Below, piece after piece: positions 16,101 through 23,242 of a stretch of 23,242 nt of DNA. The stretch's first letter is position 1; each line of letters begins with the position of its first letter. The DNA is from a virus. The notes beneath the pieces were generated by a model that saw only the letters and a program-made list of their open reading frames with translations, was not told the DNA's origin and did not search any database. Location of the stretch: positions 1-23,242 of the IMG/VR virus record IMGVR_UViG_3300044825_002918. The stretch is one strand, 5' to 3'. The position numbers were made by a program, and so were the translations under genes.

Positions 16101-19100
16101 CCAAAACTTTATGGAGCCTCTAAAGGATTCGTGCCGAATTTCTTTAATTTTACAGGAAATCCATCACAATATGGTGGAAGTCCAACTGGAGCAACTGGGG
16201 GAGCGTCCCAAGAAAAACAAACCAAAGATATTAGAGACACAATTGGAACTTTGATTTCTTTACAAATTGTCTCTTCTGCCTTGACTGGAGCTTTAAGCGA
16301 GGCTGGAGAAACTGCTCAAAAATTTGGTTCTGCTCTTGGCGGAGCATTAATCGGTATTCAAAGTATAAAAGAATTAGGAAAAACAGAAGGCGGAATAAGT
16401 TTTGGCCAATTTGGAAAAAACTTTTCCAGAGCAGGCAAAGAAATTCGCCAAGGTGCTGTTAGAAGTTTATTGGGAGCTGGCGGAGGATTTACTACTGCAA
16501 ATATTGGAAAGGGTTTGGGATTAGTAGCTAAAGGATTTTTAAGATTTGCTCCGCTTATTGGGCAAGTTGTTTTGGGTTTTGATATTTTAAATGGAGTATT
16601 AAAAGCTTTTGGTGTTGATATTGTTAAAATTGTGAGCGATAGTTTCCGAGGCGTAAATGATGCTGGGCAAGAAGCAAAAGAGTCTATTGAAAAATTTGCT
16701 CAAATTTTAGAAGAGTCTGGCGGTAAAATTTCTAGTCAAAAAGCTTTTGAACTTCTAAATGAAAGAGCAAATGCTCTTGCCGAAAACCTTAATTTTCGAA
16801 CTGCTGGTTTGGAACCTAAAACAGAAGAAGAAAAAACAGCAGCAAGAACTCAATTGCTTAATGAAAAAATTGAAAGCATATTCAAGAATTTAACTGGGCA
16901 ATCTATTGCTGAGAATATTGTAAAACTTGGAGAAAGACAGGTAGAGACTAAGCCTTATTATTCTCTTACTGAAGAACCAACTCTTATTACTGGTGCTCAG
17001 ACAGTACAGGATATAGCACCTGGATCAGTTTTTGCTGCCAGCATTGCTGAAGCTTATAAAGACTCTTTAAAGGTTTTGCAAAATCTTGATGAAGAGTCTG
17101 TGAAAAAAATAGCAGCTAATAAAGGTATTCTTGGAAAAGATTTCCAAGAAACAAAAGATAATTTATTAAAATCAGCAATTAAATCTATTGACCAACAACT
17201 TAAAGCTGCAATTGATCCAAGTTTAACTAAAGGAAAAACTGAAGAATTTAAAGTTGATTATTTTAAATCGCTTGCAGCGGATAATATTTTTGTAAGATTC
17301 GCTAATGCCTTAGCAAGAACACCTGAACAAGCTGAAACTTTTGAAAAACGCCTAGAACAAAATGTCGAAGCTTTCCTAATTGAAGAAGAGAAGTTTTTTA
17401 ATCGAGTCAATCGCGACTTTTCTAATGCTGTTGATTTCTTTAGTTCTCTCACTTCGACCAAAACATTTGGTTCATTGGGAATTGGAGAACAAACAAATTT
17501 ATTAAATACTTTAGATATTGGAAAGTCTCAACAAGCTTTTATTAAAAACCTAACTGATTTTAGAAAACAAGCAGCGGATGCTTTATTAGGTGATTTTAGA
17601 AAAAATGCTTTACAAGCAGGATTAAATACAGAACAGCAAAAGAGAATTGAATCTTTTATTCTTGAATTTGACCCCGCCAATATTCAAGCCTTTAATGAAG
17701 AATTGTCCAATTTTGTTGAGACTCTTAGCGGAGTGGATCAAACAGTATTTAATGGTTTGCGTAGAACAGCAGGTGGACTAAGCGATCAACAAGCTGATCT
17801 TTTATCTAAGCGTGAAAACGAACTAAAACTATTACAGTTTAGTATTTCTGAACGAACAGCAGAAACCAAAGCTATTCAATTCTTTAATAAAGAAATCGTG
17901 AATTTTGGCAAGACTATCAATGATGCTGAAAAAGGAATTCAAGATTTAAATTCGCAAATTAAAATTATTGACTTAAAGGCGAACTATCAAACTGAAATCT
18001 CTGACGCTTTTGCTCTTTCTTCTGAACAAGCTTTGAGAGGCAGGCAAAATATTGAATTAAAAGCTGCACAAGAAAAAGCTTTAAAAGAAGCTCAAATTAC
18101 TGAAAAGCAAGCGAGAATTGATCTTCAAAGAACACTGTTTACAAAAGAAAACACTGTTGCTTTAAATAGAAACACTGAAATGCTTAAAAAGCTTTTAGAT
18201 ATTCAATCTATTGCTGTGGAAAGCTCATTAAAAGAAGAATTAAAAAAATTTAACGATCAAATTGTTTCCGCTACTTATAGCGGTAATCAATCACAAGCAG
18301 ATCAGCTTACGCAGCAATATAATCAACTTTCTAATGTTATCACAGCCATTCAAAATCGTCGAGCGGTTTTGTCAAATCAAAACGGCAGTTTAGGAGTGGT
18401 TGGAACTGGCACGAAAAAGTTCCCTTCTGTGCAAGAAATGATAAGCGGGTATGGAGCACTCGTAGCGGGAGGTCAATCTCCAGAACAAGCTATTGAATCT
18501 TATGTTAAAGCATTAGGCTATAGTGAAGAATCTTCCATAATAGTTAGGGATGCATTGATTCAATATAATTATGCCCTAGATAAAGGAATAAACACTCAAA
18601 ATAATTTAAATAATGAGTTATTAACAGCCCAAGAATTAGAAAGAAATAAAAACACTCTTCTTACAACTTACGCAGCCAGCTTATCTGCTCAAATTAAAGC
18701 TGCCGATGATGCTTTGCGCAGGCCAATGTCTGCTGGTCAATTTGCTGCTCAAACCAGAATGCAGAGAACAAATCAAAGAATGTTAGAAATTTCTCAAAGA
18801 GGCATCCAAAATCCAGAACAATTACGAAAAGATAACCCACAAGAATATGAAAGACTTACCTCTTTAAACAATCCAGCAGTTAGAGAATATTTGTCCTCTT
18901 TTGGTTATGGCTTTGACGAAGCTATGAGCAAAGTTGAAGAAAGAACCTTGGATTTCCGCAATCAATTGGGCAAAGAAATTCCAGACCTATTCTCTCAAAA
19001 TCTTGCGCAAGGATTGAATGATGCAATCAGTGGCGCAAAAACTTTGAAAGAGGCTCTCATGGACGCTGCCACAAGCTTCTTCCAAGAAATTACGCGCAAG

Positions 19101-20726
19101 AATATTTCTAATCTTGCTGATTTAGTTACTGGCGGAATTGGAAATTTAGTTGGGGGATTTTTCCAACCAAGCATACCAAAAGCTATACCTGTTGGGCCAG
19201 ACGAATATGCTTCTGGTGGTTTAATTAAGGGCGGTTCTGGAACCAAAGACGATGTTCCAGCAATGCTCATGGGCGGTGAATATGTTGTTAAGAAGTCTGC
19301 TGTGAACAAATACGGCAAAGGTTTCTTTGACGCTATCAATAGTGGCAGAATGCGCGGCTATGCCACTGGCGGTATGGTTGACCCACAAACCTTCCCAACG
19401 CAAACTGGTCGCGGTGGATTCTTCACTCCTGGCGACTATGGCCAAGGCGCAATCACTGGCAAAAATGAACTTCTTACTTTTGCCACTCAAAGCTTCACTG
19501 GCGGTCAGTATGACTACATGGGTGGTTTTGGCATGGGAGGCGCAACAGTTTCTCTTGAACCTGAGAGCGCTCGCCTATCCGCGCTTGGGCGCGAAGGTAG
19601 TCCAATGTTTGAGCGCGTTCAACAATCCAAAGATGAGGCTTTCAAGGTTTACTTAGAAGGCTTGCAGAAAGAAAAAGAATACGCTGAATTACTAGATCAA
19701 ATTGCCAAAAACGAAAAAGCTCGTAAAAAACAATTGCAAATGGCAATCATTTCAGCAGTTGTAAGTTCTGTGGCTAGTTATGCTGGAAGCGCAATGAGCG
19801 CTGGCGCTAAAAATGCTACTGCTGCTGCTGCGAAAACTGCCGCTGCTTCTGGACAAACTCTTAGCACTGGTGCTAAATTCATGGCTGGATTTAAAGGCAT
19901 GTTTACTGGCGCAGGTGGTCAAGGCGGATTAGCTAATATTTTTAAAGGAACTGGAACTCAATTGAGCGATTTGGTCATTGCCAACCAAAACGCTAAAATA
20001 ATGCAAGCTTTAGGACAGACTGGTTCTATAGGAAAGATTCAGGGAGCGACACCATCTCTACCAATAATCCAAGAACCAAGATTGCCGACACAAACAGAAA
20101 CCGCAAATTTACAAAAAAATGTTTCTTTCCTAGGGAAATTTAATTTATCTAATATTTTTTCTAAATTTAAACTTTTTTCAAATAAAAGTTCGACAAGCCA
20201 AATGAATCGGAGTGGTGTTGGCACTCTTCTACCAGAGCTGACACCAGACGCAATTAAAGGAATGGGATTAATTAGCACACCATCAGACGGGTTTTATAAT
20301 CCACATCCTATTTCTCAGCGTCAGAGAAGAGCTGCTGGTGGTTTAATTTCTGGCGGTTCCAATATTCGTGATGATGTTCCAGCCATGCTTACTGGCGGCG
20401 AGTTTGTCTTGAACAATCGCGCCACTCAACGCATTGGTCTTCAAAACCTCAACAGACTCAATAGCGGAGCGCCAGTTTCTAGCGAAGCCTCTTCGCCAGA
20501 AATGACTCAAACTTTGATTGCCAAGCTTGATGAACTTATTCAAACCACTGCAAACTCTTCCAAAGAAAATGTAGTTGTGAATGTTTCCACAAATGAAACT
20601 GGTGGCCAAACAATCGAAAATCCCACTGATGCAGAAAGAGACTTGCAAAAGAAAATCCGCCAAGCTGTGCTTGATGTAATCGCCCAAGAAAAAAGATTAG
20701 GAGGGTCGCTTGAAAAATCACGATGA
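13200..20726 (+). CDS. Tail tape measure protein (2508 residues)
   Basis: This protein sets tail length and is ejected with DNA. At about 0.15 nm per residue it would give a tail near 375 nm, less if inserted domains are excluded. Residues about 90-300 match the phage tape-measure core, with QQAGVSFDELAGIVTAL then GAVIGNALKTIFSRLQ at 225-263. Hydrophobic segments lie near 418-465, 1105-1145 and 2181-2215. PNF motifs occur at about 573, 596 (PNY), 628, 897 and 976, and bracket an unusual domain (635-896) with D787-x8-E796-A-K798. Charged coiled-coil helices fill about 1550-1725. A 'LKEALMDAATSFFQEI' block near 1949 and two GGE[YF]V repeats (2004-2060, 2378-2425) precede the tail-end motif KIRQAVLDVIAQEKRLGG. 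AAGGA at 13188-13192 fits the ATG at 13200; the stop overlaps the next ATG. Confidence 0.92.
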   Translation: MAINVPLNAQLQNATQLQQQVQNAVNAVRINLGGANGARSLSALSQPLGRLTGQADEFTKSLDAANARVLAFGASVGVVNAVSNAFKALVSSTIEVEKAITEISVVGDQFNGKTKQLSQGLFNIAKTTGQSFAEVSRAALEFSRQGLNLEDTLQRTKDALVLTRTTGLDAAKSVDGLTAAVNAFSKAGLSTTQVLNKLAAVDQAFAVSSADLIEAFQRTGAVAQQAGVSFDELAGIVTALQTETSRGGAVIGNALKTIFSRLQDTTTLSQLKNLGIAVQDLEGDILPARQILQNLAGDVQGLGKVTQSGIFKDVAGTFQLNQLVSLVNDLNKSQSISASATRKSASATNEAYVANEKLNQSLGEILNKLLTTGKQLGSLVGEIGLSEGLKDLLDKFNSFIEGVNDVLQGDSIGSKFAKGIIKGIGSVLTGPALGIIGAIIVKLSFDLLKFGTQSLKTFFGLGKAANDQKQIQESITQALLRNQNVLNKILSTQGGQNAQAQAFLGILNQQAAAMQTIQGLAGNIAGKVYGAGYRQTGQGLARRSAGGYLPAQEAADVRRGVGGASPSSKVVAIPNFAFGGGKRGTMIANTSEYIVPNYAGGGSAIFNPDMVKTMGLPAGAKKISAAGGFIPNFAQNNIQDYVSKNFAVITNDLQTGSKTLIARPNKKDAEGVQYSVPVYGINPDKATGRGSFKNSFFTNEQLKKRYKERAIQDAQNYALALGGRNLAPYEIKKVSNEGALSSLIGAIFQDGLGGVISSAENRERQAAAKSNELIDFINQPDISRFYDINPPVKYLEAKYTGSASGISTSVGNKIYATLLKEKLESSTEAVIRQRLNPAREAISGKPLKFETDADLNKLQTTATGRSGRFNFSVSSRVSPAAIQKIINAGGQQLRASAGYIPNFAASALQDAITREKSAGLSNSQIYIDQNPSLKSPQNPMGLMVANTRDEPFGGIQGISRARKEGMNPKLYGASKGFVPNFFNFTGNPSQYGGSPTGATGGASQEKQTKDIRDTIGTLISLQIVSSALTGALSEAGETAQKFGSALGGALIGIQSIKELGKTEGGISFGQFGKNFSRAGKEIRQGAVRSLLGAGGGFTTANIGKGLGLVAKGFLRFAPLIGQVVLGFDILNGVLKAFGVDIVKIVSDSFRGVNDAGQEAKESIEKFAQILEESGGKISSQKAFELLNERANALAENLNFRTAGLEPKTEEEKTAARTQLLNEKIESIFKNLTGQSIAENIVKLGERQVETKPYYSLTEEPTLITGAQTVQDIAPGSVFAASIAEAYKDSLKVLQNLDEESVKKIAANKGILGKDFQETKDNLLKSAIKSIDQQLKAAIDPSLTKGKTEEFKVDYFKSLAADNIFVRFANALARTPEQAETFEKRLEQNVEAFLIEEEKFFNRVNRDFSNAVDFFSSLTSTKTFGSLGIGEQTNLLNTLDIGKSQQAFIKNLTDFRKQAADALLGDFRKNALQAGLNTEQQKRIESFILEFDPANIQAFNEELSNFVETLSGVDQTVFNGLRRTAGGLSDQQADLLSKRENELKLLQFSISERTAETKAIQFFNKEIVNFGKTINDAEKGIQDLNSQIKIIDLKANYQTEISDAFALSSEQALRGRQNIELKAAQEKALKEAQITEKQARIDLQRTLFTKENTVALNRNTEMLKKLLDIQSIAVESSLKEELKKFNDQIVSATYSGNQSQADQLTQQYNQLSNVITAIQNRRAVLSNQNGSLGVVGTGTKKFPSVQEMISGYGALVAGGQSPEQAIESYVKALGYSEESSIIVRDALIQYNYALDKGINTQNNLNNELLTAQELERNKNTLLTTYAASLSAQIKAADDALRRPMSAGQFAAQTRMQRTNQRMLEISQRGIQNPEQLRKDNPQEYERLTSLNNPAVREYLSSFGYGFDEAMSKVEERTLDFRNQLGKEIPDLFSQNLAQGLNDAISGAKTLKEALMDAATSFFQEITRKNISNLADLVTGGIGNLVGGFFQPSIPKAIPVGPDEYASGGLIKGGSGTKDDVPAMLMGGEYVVKKSAVNKYGKGFFDAINSGRMRGYATGGMVDPQTFPTQTGRGGFFTPGDYGQGAITGKNELLTFATQSFTGGQYDYMGGFGMGGATVSLEPESARLSALGREGSPMFERVQQSKDEAFKVYLEGLQKEKEYAELLDQIAKNEKARKKQLQMAIISAVVSSVASYAGSAMSAGAKNATAAAAKTAAASGQTLSTGAKFMAGFKGMFTGAGGQGGLANIFKGTGTQLSDLVIANQNAKIMQALGQTGSIGKIQGATPSLPIIQEPRLPTQTETANLQKNVSFLGKFNLSNIFSKFKLFSNKSSTSQMNRSGVGTLLPELTPDAIKGMGLISTPSDGFYNPHPISQRQRRAAGGLISGGSNIRDDVPAMLTGGEFVLNNRATQRIGLQNLNRLNSGAPVSSEASSPEMTQTLIAKLDELIQTTANSSKENVVVNVSTNETGGQTIENPTDAERDLQKKIRQAVLDVIAQEKRLGGSLEKSR
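14916..16145 (+). repeat. Array of G-[FY]-[IV]-P-N-F motifs inside the tape measure
   Basis: Five copies of a short motif are spread over this part: IPNFAFGGG (from 14916), IVPNYAGGG (from 14979), GGFIPNFA (from 15078), AGYIPNFA (from 15888) and KGFVPNFF (from 16122). Spacings are about 60, 105, 810 and 235 bases, so these are separators rather than a tandem repeat. Between them lie segments of different character. They look like linker or domain-border marks. Confidence 0.75.
15102..15887 (+). other. Inserted domain with PD-(D/E)XK-like motif in the tape measure
   Basis: Residues 635-896 sit between two PNF motifs and are less helical and less repetitive than the rest of the protein. Residues 745-751 (GAIFQDG) follow a helix, and 787-798 read D-I-N-P-P-V-K-Y-L-E-A-K. 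An Asp followed eight residues later by E-x-K on a strand is the core metal site of PD-(D/E)XK nucleases. The acidic residue usual in the first helix may be represented by Asp750. The match is by eye only and catalytic activity is unproven. Confidence 0.4.
19209..19380 (+). repeat. GGEYV repeat, copy 1, in the tape measure
   Basis: Residues 2004-2060 run ASGGLIKGGSGTKDDVPAML then GGEYVVKKSAVNKYG and a YATGGMV close. This 'GG.i.G.s..dDvpa.l..GE.Vi...a....G' block is common near tape measure C-termini. It shares GGTGGTTTAATT and GATGTTCCAGC with copy 2 at the DNA level. Confidence 0.8.
20331..20474 (+). repeat. GGEFV repeat, copy 2, in the tape measure
   Basis: Residues 2378-2425 run AAGGLISGGSNIRDDVPAML, then GGEFVLNNRATQRIG and LNRLNSGAP. 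It is a direct, diverged repeat of the block at 19209, about 1.1 kb apart. Between the copies lies a hydrophobic helix and low-complexity sequence. Confidence 0.8.
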
Positions 20727-21526
20727 GCATAGACCGATCACTCTCAGTTCAACCATACGATCAAGTTTTTGTCGTGAATGGCATACAACTCTCTGGAGTT
20801 GACAGCATTAGCATTAACTACAGCGTCCCATTAGAAAATTCTTTAACACTAGGATCAACTTATGGCTATAATCTCAACAATCCTATCCAAGCCGAAATCT
20901 CTTTACAACGCAGCATGTTATACCAAGACCCGCTTTTGGGTTTTACTGGCGATTCTAGTTTTTCTGGCAGTTTAAGCTACAATGGTAAGTCTTATGGTTT
21001 CACTAGCGGCTTTTTAAACCGATACAGCATTTCCTGCACTGTTGGTGAGATTCCATCAATCTCTTGCGGCGTCACTGTTTATGGAAAACTTGAACCCTCT
21101 CTTGAAATTTTAAAAACACAAGAGAATCCAAGCATTTTTATTCCAAGCCCAAGATCAATGACTGTTTCTGGAGACAATACTTCAAACAATCGCGTCAAAA
21201 GCTTTTCTTTCGAGTATTCCATTAACCGCCAAGGAATCTATTCTCTTGATAGTGCCAAAGAAGTTGATGAGGTTGTGTTTTTGCCGCCAGTTAATGTTGC
21301 TGCTTCATTAACATTTGATGCAGTTAACATGACTCCAGAAAATCACGAATTCTTTTTGCAGAGCGCAGAACAGAAAAATTTTGACATTTCAATCAAAAGT
21401 CGAGATAATAATAGTGAAATTATTCATCTCACGATTCCAAACATTCAAGAAATTTCACAAGAGCTTTCAGCAAGTTCAGATAGCTCTTTGGCCATTGTTA
21501 ATAACTACATAGGATACATAGAATGA
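20723..21526 (+). CDS. Tail-tube-like distal tail protein (tube paralogue)
   Basis: This 267-residue protein begins at an ATGA overlap with the tape measure stop and ends in an ATGA overlap with the next gene. It aligns by eye with the major tail tube protein. Residues 26-74 (VDSISINYSVPLENSLTLGS, later DPLLGF) match tube residues 34-85, 98-123 (LNRYSISCTVGEIPSISCG) match tube 148-173 (DYTLNAAVGDLPTVSVS), and 142-225 match tube 222-318. It lacks the tube's Gly-rich insert. Distal tail rings and baseplate hubs of many phages are built on the tube fold, so it probably forms the first ring beneath the tape measure, joining tube to tip. No enzymatic motif is seen. Confidence 0.7.
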   Translation: MSIDRSLSVQPYDQVFVVNGIQLSGVDSISINYSVPLENSLTLGSTYGYNLNNPIQAEISLQRSMLYQDPLLGFTGDSSFSGSLSYNGKSYGFTSGFLNRYSISCTVGEIPSISCGVTVYGKLEPSLEILKTQENPSIFIPSPRSMTVSGDNTSNNRVKSFSFEYSINRQGIYSLDSAKEVDEVVFLPPVNVAASLTFDAVNMTPENHEFFLQSAEQKNFDISIKSRDNNSEIIHLTIPNIQEISQELSASSDSSLAIVNNYIGYIE

Positions 21527-23242
21527 ACTTGTTCTACAACAGAGACAATAACATCACTGGCGCAGCAAACCTAGCGTCTTTCAACTTTAGTCCCAACTAT
21601 GGTTCAACAGTTTCGTTCTCTTGCAAAAAGAACAAGTACATGTATAACAATAATTCTTTTGCGATTATACCAACCACTCTAAATAACATTGTTGCCACAT
21701 GTAGTTTTAATTTTAATGTGAACGAGAATGATGCACAAAACATCATGAACTTTTTTGAGAGTCAAAGTGGAACTGGCGCTTTTGCAGTGAATGATGCTTC
21801 TCAGATTTATCGCACGCTAACTGGTTTTACTGATAATTTCAGCATATCAATGACAACCAATAACCAATACAATATTGCTTTAAATTTTTCTGTTGAAAGA
21901 AACTCTAGTGTTCTCAATTGGAGTGGAATGTCTTTTGTAAATTACGATTTTGTAAGTTGGGAAACTGGACAATTTTATCAAAAATATCAGCCTGTTTATT
22001 TTGAAATTCAGGCCCAAAATAAATTAGTGAATTTTTATTATGCTACAGAGGACCATACAAGCGCAGCAAGCAATGCTCCGCCGAACACTGGCTACTGGTC
22101 ACAGTCACTATTCTATGAAAATGAACTCGGACTAACTGTTGAAACAAAGCCAATGGTTTCCAGAAATGAGTTTAAAAATTCTTTTGTTCAAAGAATCAAG
22201 GACAGCGAAAACATTCACTCTTTCCAAGGATTGCAATTAACTTATAAAAATATTACTGATTTCAAGCTCAAATCTCTTCTTCACTTTTTAGAGAATTCTC
22301 TTGGATATAAAAGGTTCCAATTCAATTTGCCAAAAATTTATGATCGCCCAAAACTATTTTATGTTGATAGCTGGCAGCACTCTTGGAACTATCAAGACTC
22401 AAATAACCTAACAATATCAATTGTTGAAGACCCTCTCGGCATCAAGGTCCAAGATGATGTTCCCGCTTTTCTTGTTGGACAAGCTTTAAATCAATCTTCA
22501 CTATCATATTATGCTGATCCCAAATCATCAGCTTATGTGATTGATGCTTCTGGCGTTAAAGAAACAAAAACCGAAGGTTCTCAACAAATCAATTGGGGCA
22601 GTTATCCAGCCAAAAATTTAAAAGTTTATCGCGAGTTAGATAGCTTTTCTGCTTATAACCAAGGAGTTGAATCTGTCATTTTTTATCCGCGCTGTGCTGT
22701 AGATAATTGTGATCTTTCAGTTAATAATATCAATAGTGTTTCTTTTGAAGGTGCAAAAGATGTGCGAAGTTTAAATTTATTAGGCAACAATTTATCAACA
22801 TTTTCTGCTGATGGAGTTACTGGATTAAAAAATTTAAATTTATCGAGCAATAACTTGACCTCAATTGGTATTAGTGGCTGCAACAGTTTAACTGGTTTAA
22901 ATCTTAATGAGAATCAAATCTCACAAACTAGTTTTTCAACAGCAATGATTGATTTGGCTAATGGTTCTGGAGTTAGCGGAAATATTTCTGTCATTGGAGA
23001 TATTTCATTTTTCCAAGTCAATCCAACGCCTCAATCTGGTGATGATTATTTATGTATAGCATCTTTAGATTATCGCAATTGGACACAAACATATAAAAAT
23101 TTAAACTTACCAATTCAACCAACTGGTTTTGTTGGCTCTGGCGTTTTTACAGCTTGGCTCAGAGATTCTTTTTCTGGAGCTGTTACGAACGCTTATTCTG
23201 CTCAGTGGAATTCTAGCCAAAATGTTTATCCCACAATTCAAA
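21523..23242 (+). CDS. Distal tail protein with gpM/Dit-like repeats and LRR segment (3' partial)
   Basis: The frame from the ATG at 21523 (ATGA overlap with the previous stop) stays open to the right edge, giving 573 residues so far. Residues about 1-135 and 205-310 look like two copies of a tail-tip domain. Each has a helix with 'F.ES.sGtgaF' or 'FLENSLGYKRFQFNLP', then strands that close in 'Y.I.L.F.vE+n' or 'NLTISIVEDP', the plan of lambda gpM/Dit-type proteins. Between them, residues about 143-197 carry W-x3-Q-F-Y, F-Y-Y-A and a later W, like CBM5/12 sugar-binding folds. Residues about 400-473 form leucine-rich repeats (VRSLNLLGNNLSTF, LKNLNLSSNNLTSI, LTGLNLNENQIS). The whole suggests a tail-tip adhesin. 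Domain names are by eye. Confidence 0.65.
   Translation, partial: MNLFYNRDNNITGAANLASFNFSPNYGSTVSFSCKKNKYMYNNNSFAIIPTTLNNIVATCSFNFNVNENDAQNIMNFFESQSGTGAFAVNDASQIYRTLTGFTDNFSISMTTNNQYNIALNFSVERNSSVLNWSGMSFVNYDFVSWETGQFYQKYQPVYFEIQAQNKLVNFYYATEDHTSAASNAPPNTGYWSQSLFYENELGLTVETKPMVSRNEFKNSFVQRIKDSENIHSFQGLQLTYKNITDFKLKSLLHFLENSLGYKRFQFNLPKIYDRPKLFYVDSWQHSWNYQDSNNLTISIVEDPLGIKVQDDVPAFLVGQALNQSSLSYYADPKSSAYVIDASGVKETKTEGSQQINWGSYPAKNLKVYRELDSFSAYNQGVESVIFYPRCAVDNCDLSVNNINSVSFEGAKDVRSLNLLGNNLSTFSADGVTGLKNLNLSSNNLTSIGISGCNSLTGLNLNENQISQTSFSTAMIDLANGSGVSGNISVIGDISFFQVNPTPQSGDDYLCIASLDYRNWTQTYKNLNLPIQPTGFVGSGVFTAWLRDSFSGAVTNAYSAQWNSSQNVYPTIQ
22720..22940 (+). repeat. Leucine-rich repeat segment of the distal tail protein
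   Basis: About three repeats of 20-23 residues follow the 'L..L.L..N.L..' consensus. Leu/Asn positions repeat clearly: SLNLLGNNL, NLNLSSNNL, GLNLNENQI. DNA copies are diverged but share TTAAATTTA and AAT codon runs. LRR surfaces bind proteins or glycans, so this is a candidate receptor-contact region. Confidence 0.75.

Overview
The window is about 23.2 kb of an AT-rich (roughly 40% GC by eye) tailed double-stranded DNA phage genome (Caudoviricetes). It holds almost the whole virion-building region: packaging, head, neck and tail. No sheath, baseplate wedge, integrase, tRNA, CRISPR or bacterial housekeeping gene is visible, so a long non-contractile (siphovirus-like) tail is the simplest reading. 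The host cannot be read from the sequence. Promoter-like boxes are ordinary sigma-70 type, terminators are ordinary intrinsic hairpins, and several starts lack a clear Shine-Dalgarno site while the major capsid gene has a near-perfect one. The gene style and the repeated G-[FY]-[IV]-P-N-F motif in the tape measure recall phages from aquatic metagenomes; that is recollection, not a search result.

Layout. (1) 1-6917, plus strand: C-terminal part of the large terminase (cut by the left edge), portal, an extremely acidic probable prohead core protein, a probable prohead protease fused to a coiled-coil scaffold, a probable head decoration protein and the major capsid protein, closed by a textbook intrinsic terminator. 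(2) 6918-7825, plus strand: a promoter-like element nearly on top of the start codon of a small SAP/HeH-like gene, then a probable head-tail adaptor, ending in a bidirectional terminator. (3) 7885-11029, minus strand: read in transcription order, a stopper-like protein, a second neck/tail-completion protein, a tail-terminator-like protein and the major tail tube protein. This is the usual neck-to-tube order but turned against its neighbours. (4) 11030-11076: short AT-rich divergent control region. (5) 11077-23242, plus strand: a small unknown protein, two proteins in the tail-assembly-chaperone position, a 2508-residue tape measure protein, a tail-tube paralogue, and a large distal tail protein that runs off the right edge. 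The last one joins two gpM/Dit-like domains, a possible carbohydrate-binding insert and a leucine-rich-repeat segment.

How the parts fit. Terminase loads DNA through the portal into a prohead built from capsid protein on the scaffold/core proteins, which the protease clears. Adaptor, stopper and neck proteins close the head. Tube subunits polymerise around the tape measure with help from the chaperones. The tube paralogue and the LRR protein probably cap the distal end and contact the host.

Best leads: a PD-(D/E)XK-nuclease-like segment lodged inside the tape measure between PNF motifs, the tube/tube-paralogue pair either side of the tape measure, the inverted neck-tube cassette insulated by terminators, an 11-bp terminator-like hairpin inside the second chaperone gene, and the LRR distal tail protein. 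All function calls are from reading translated sequence; no database search was possible.
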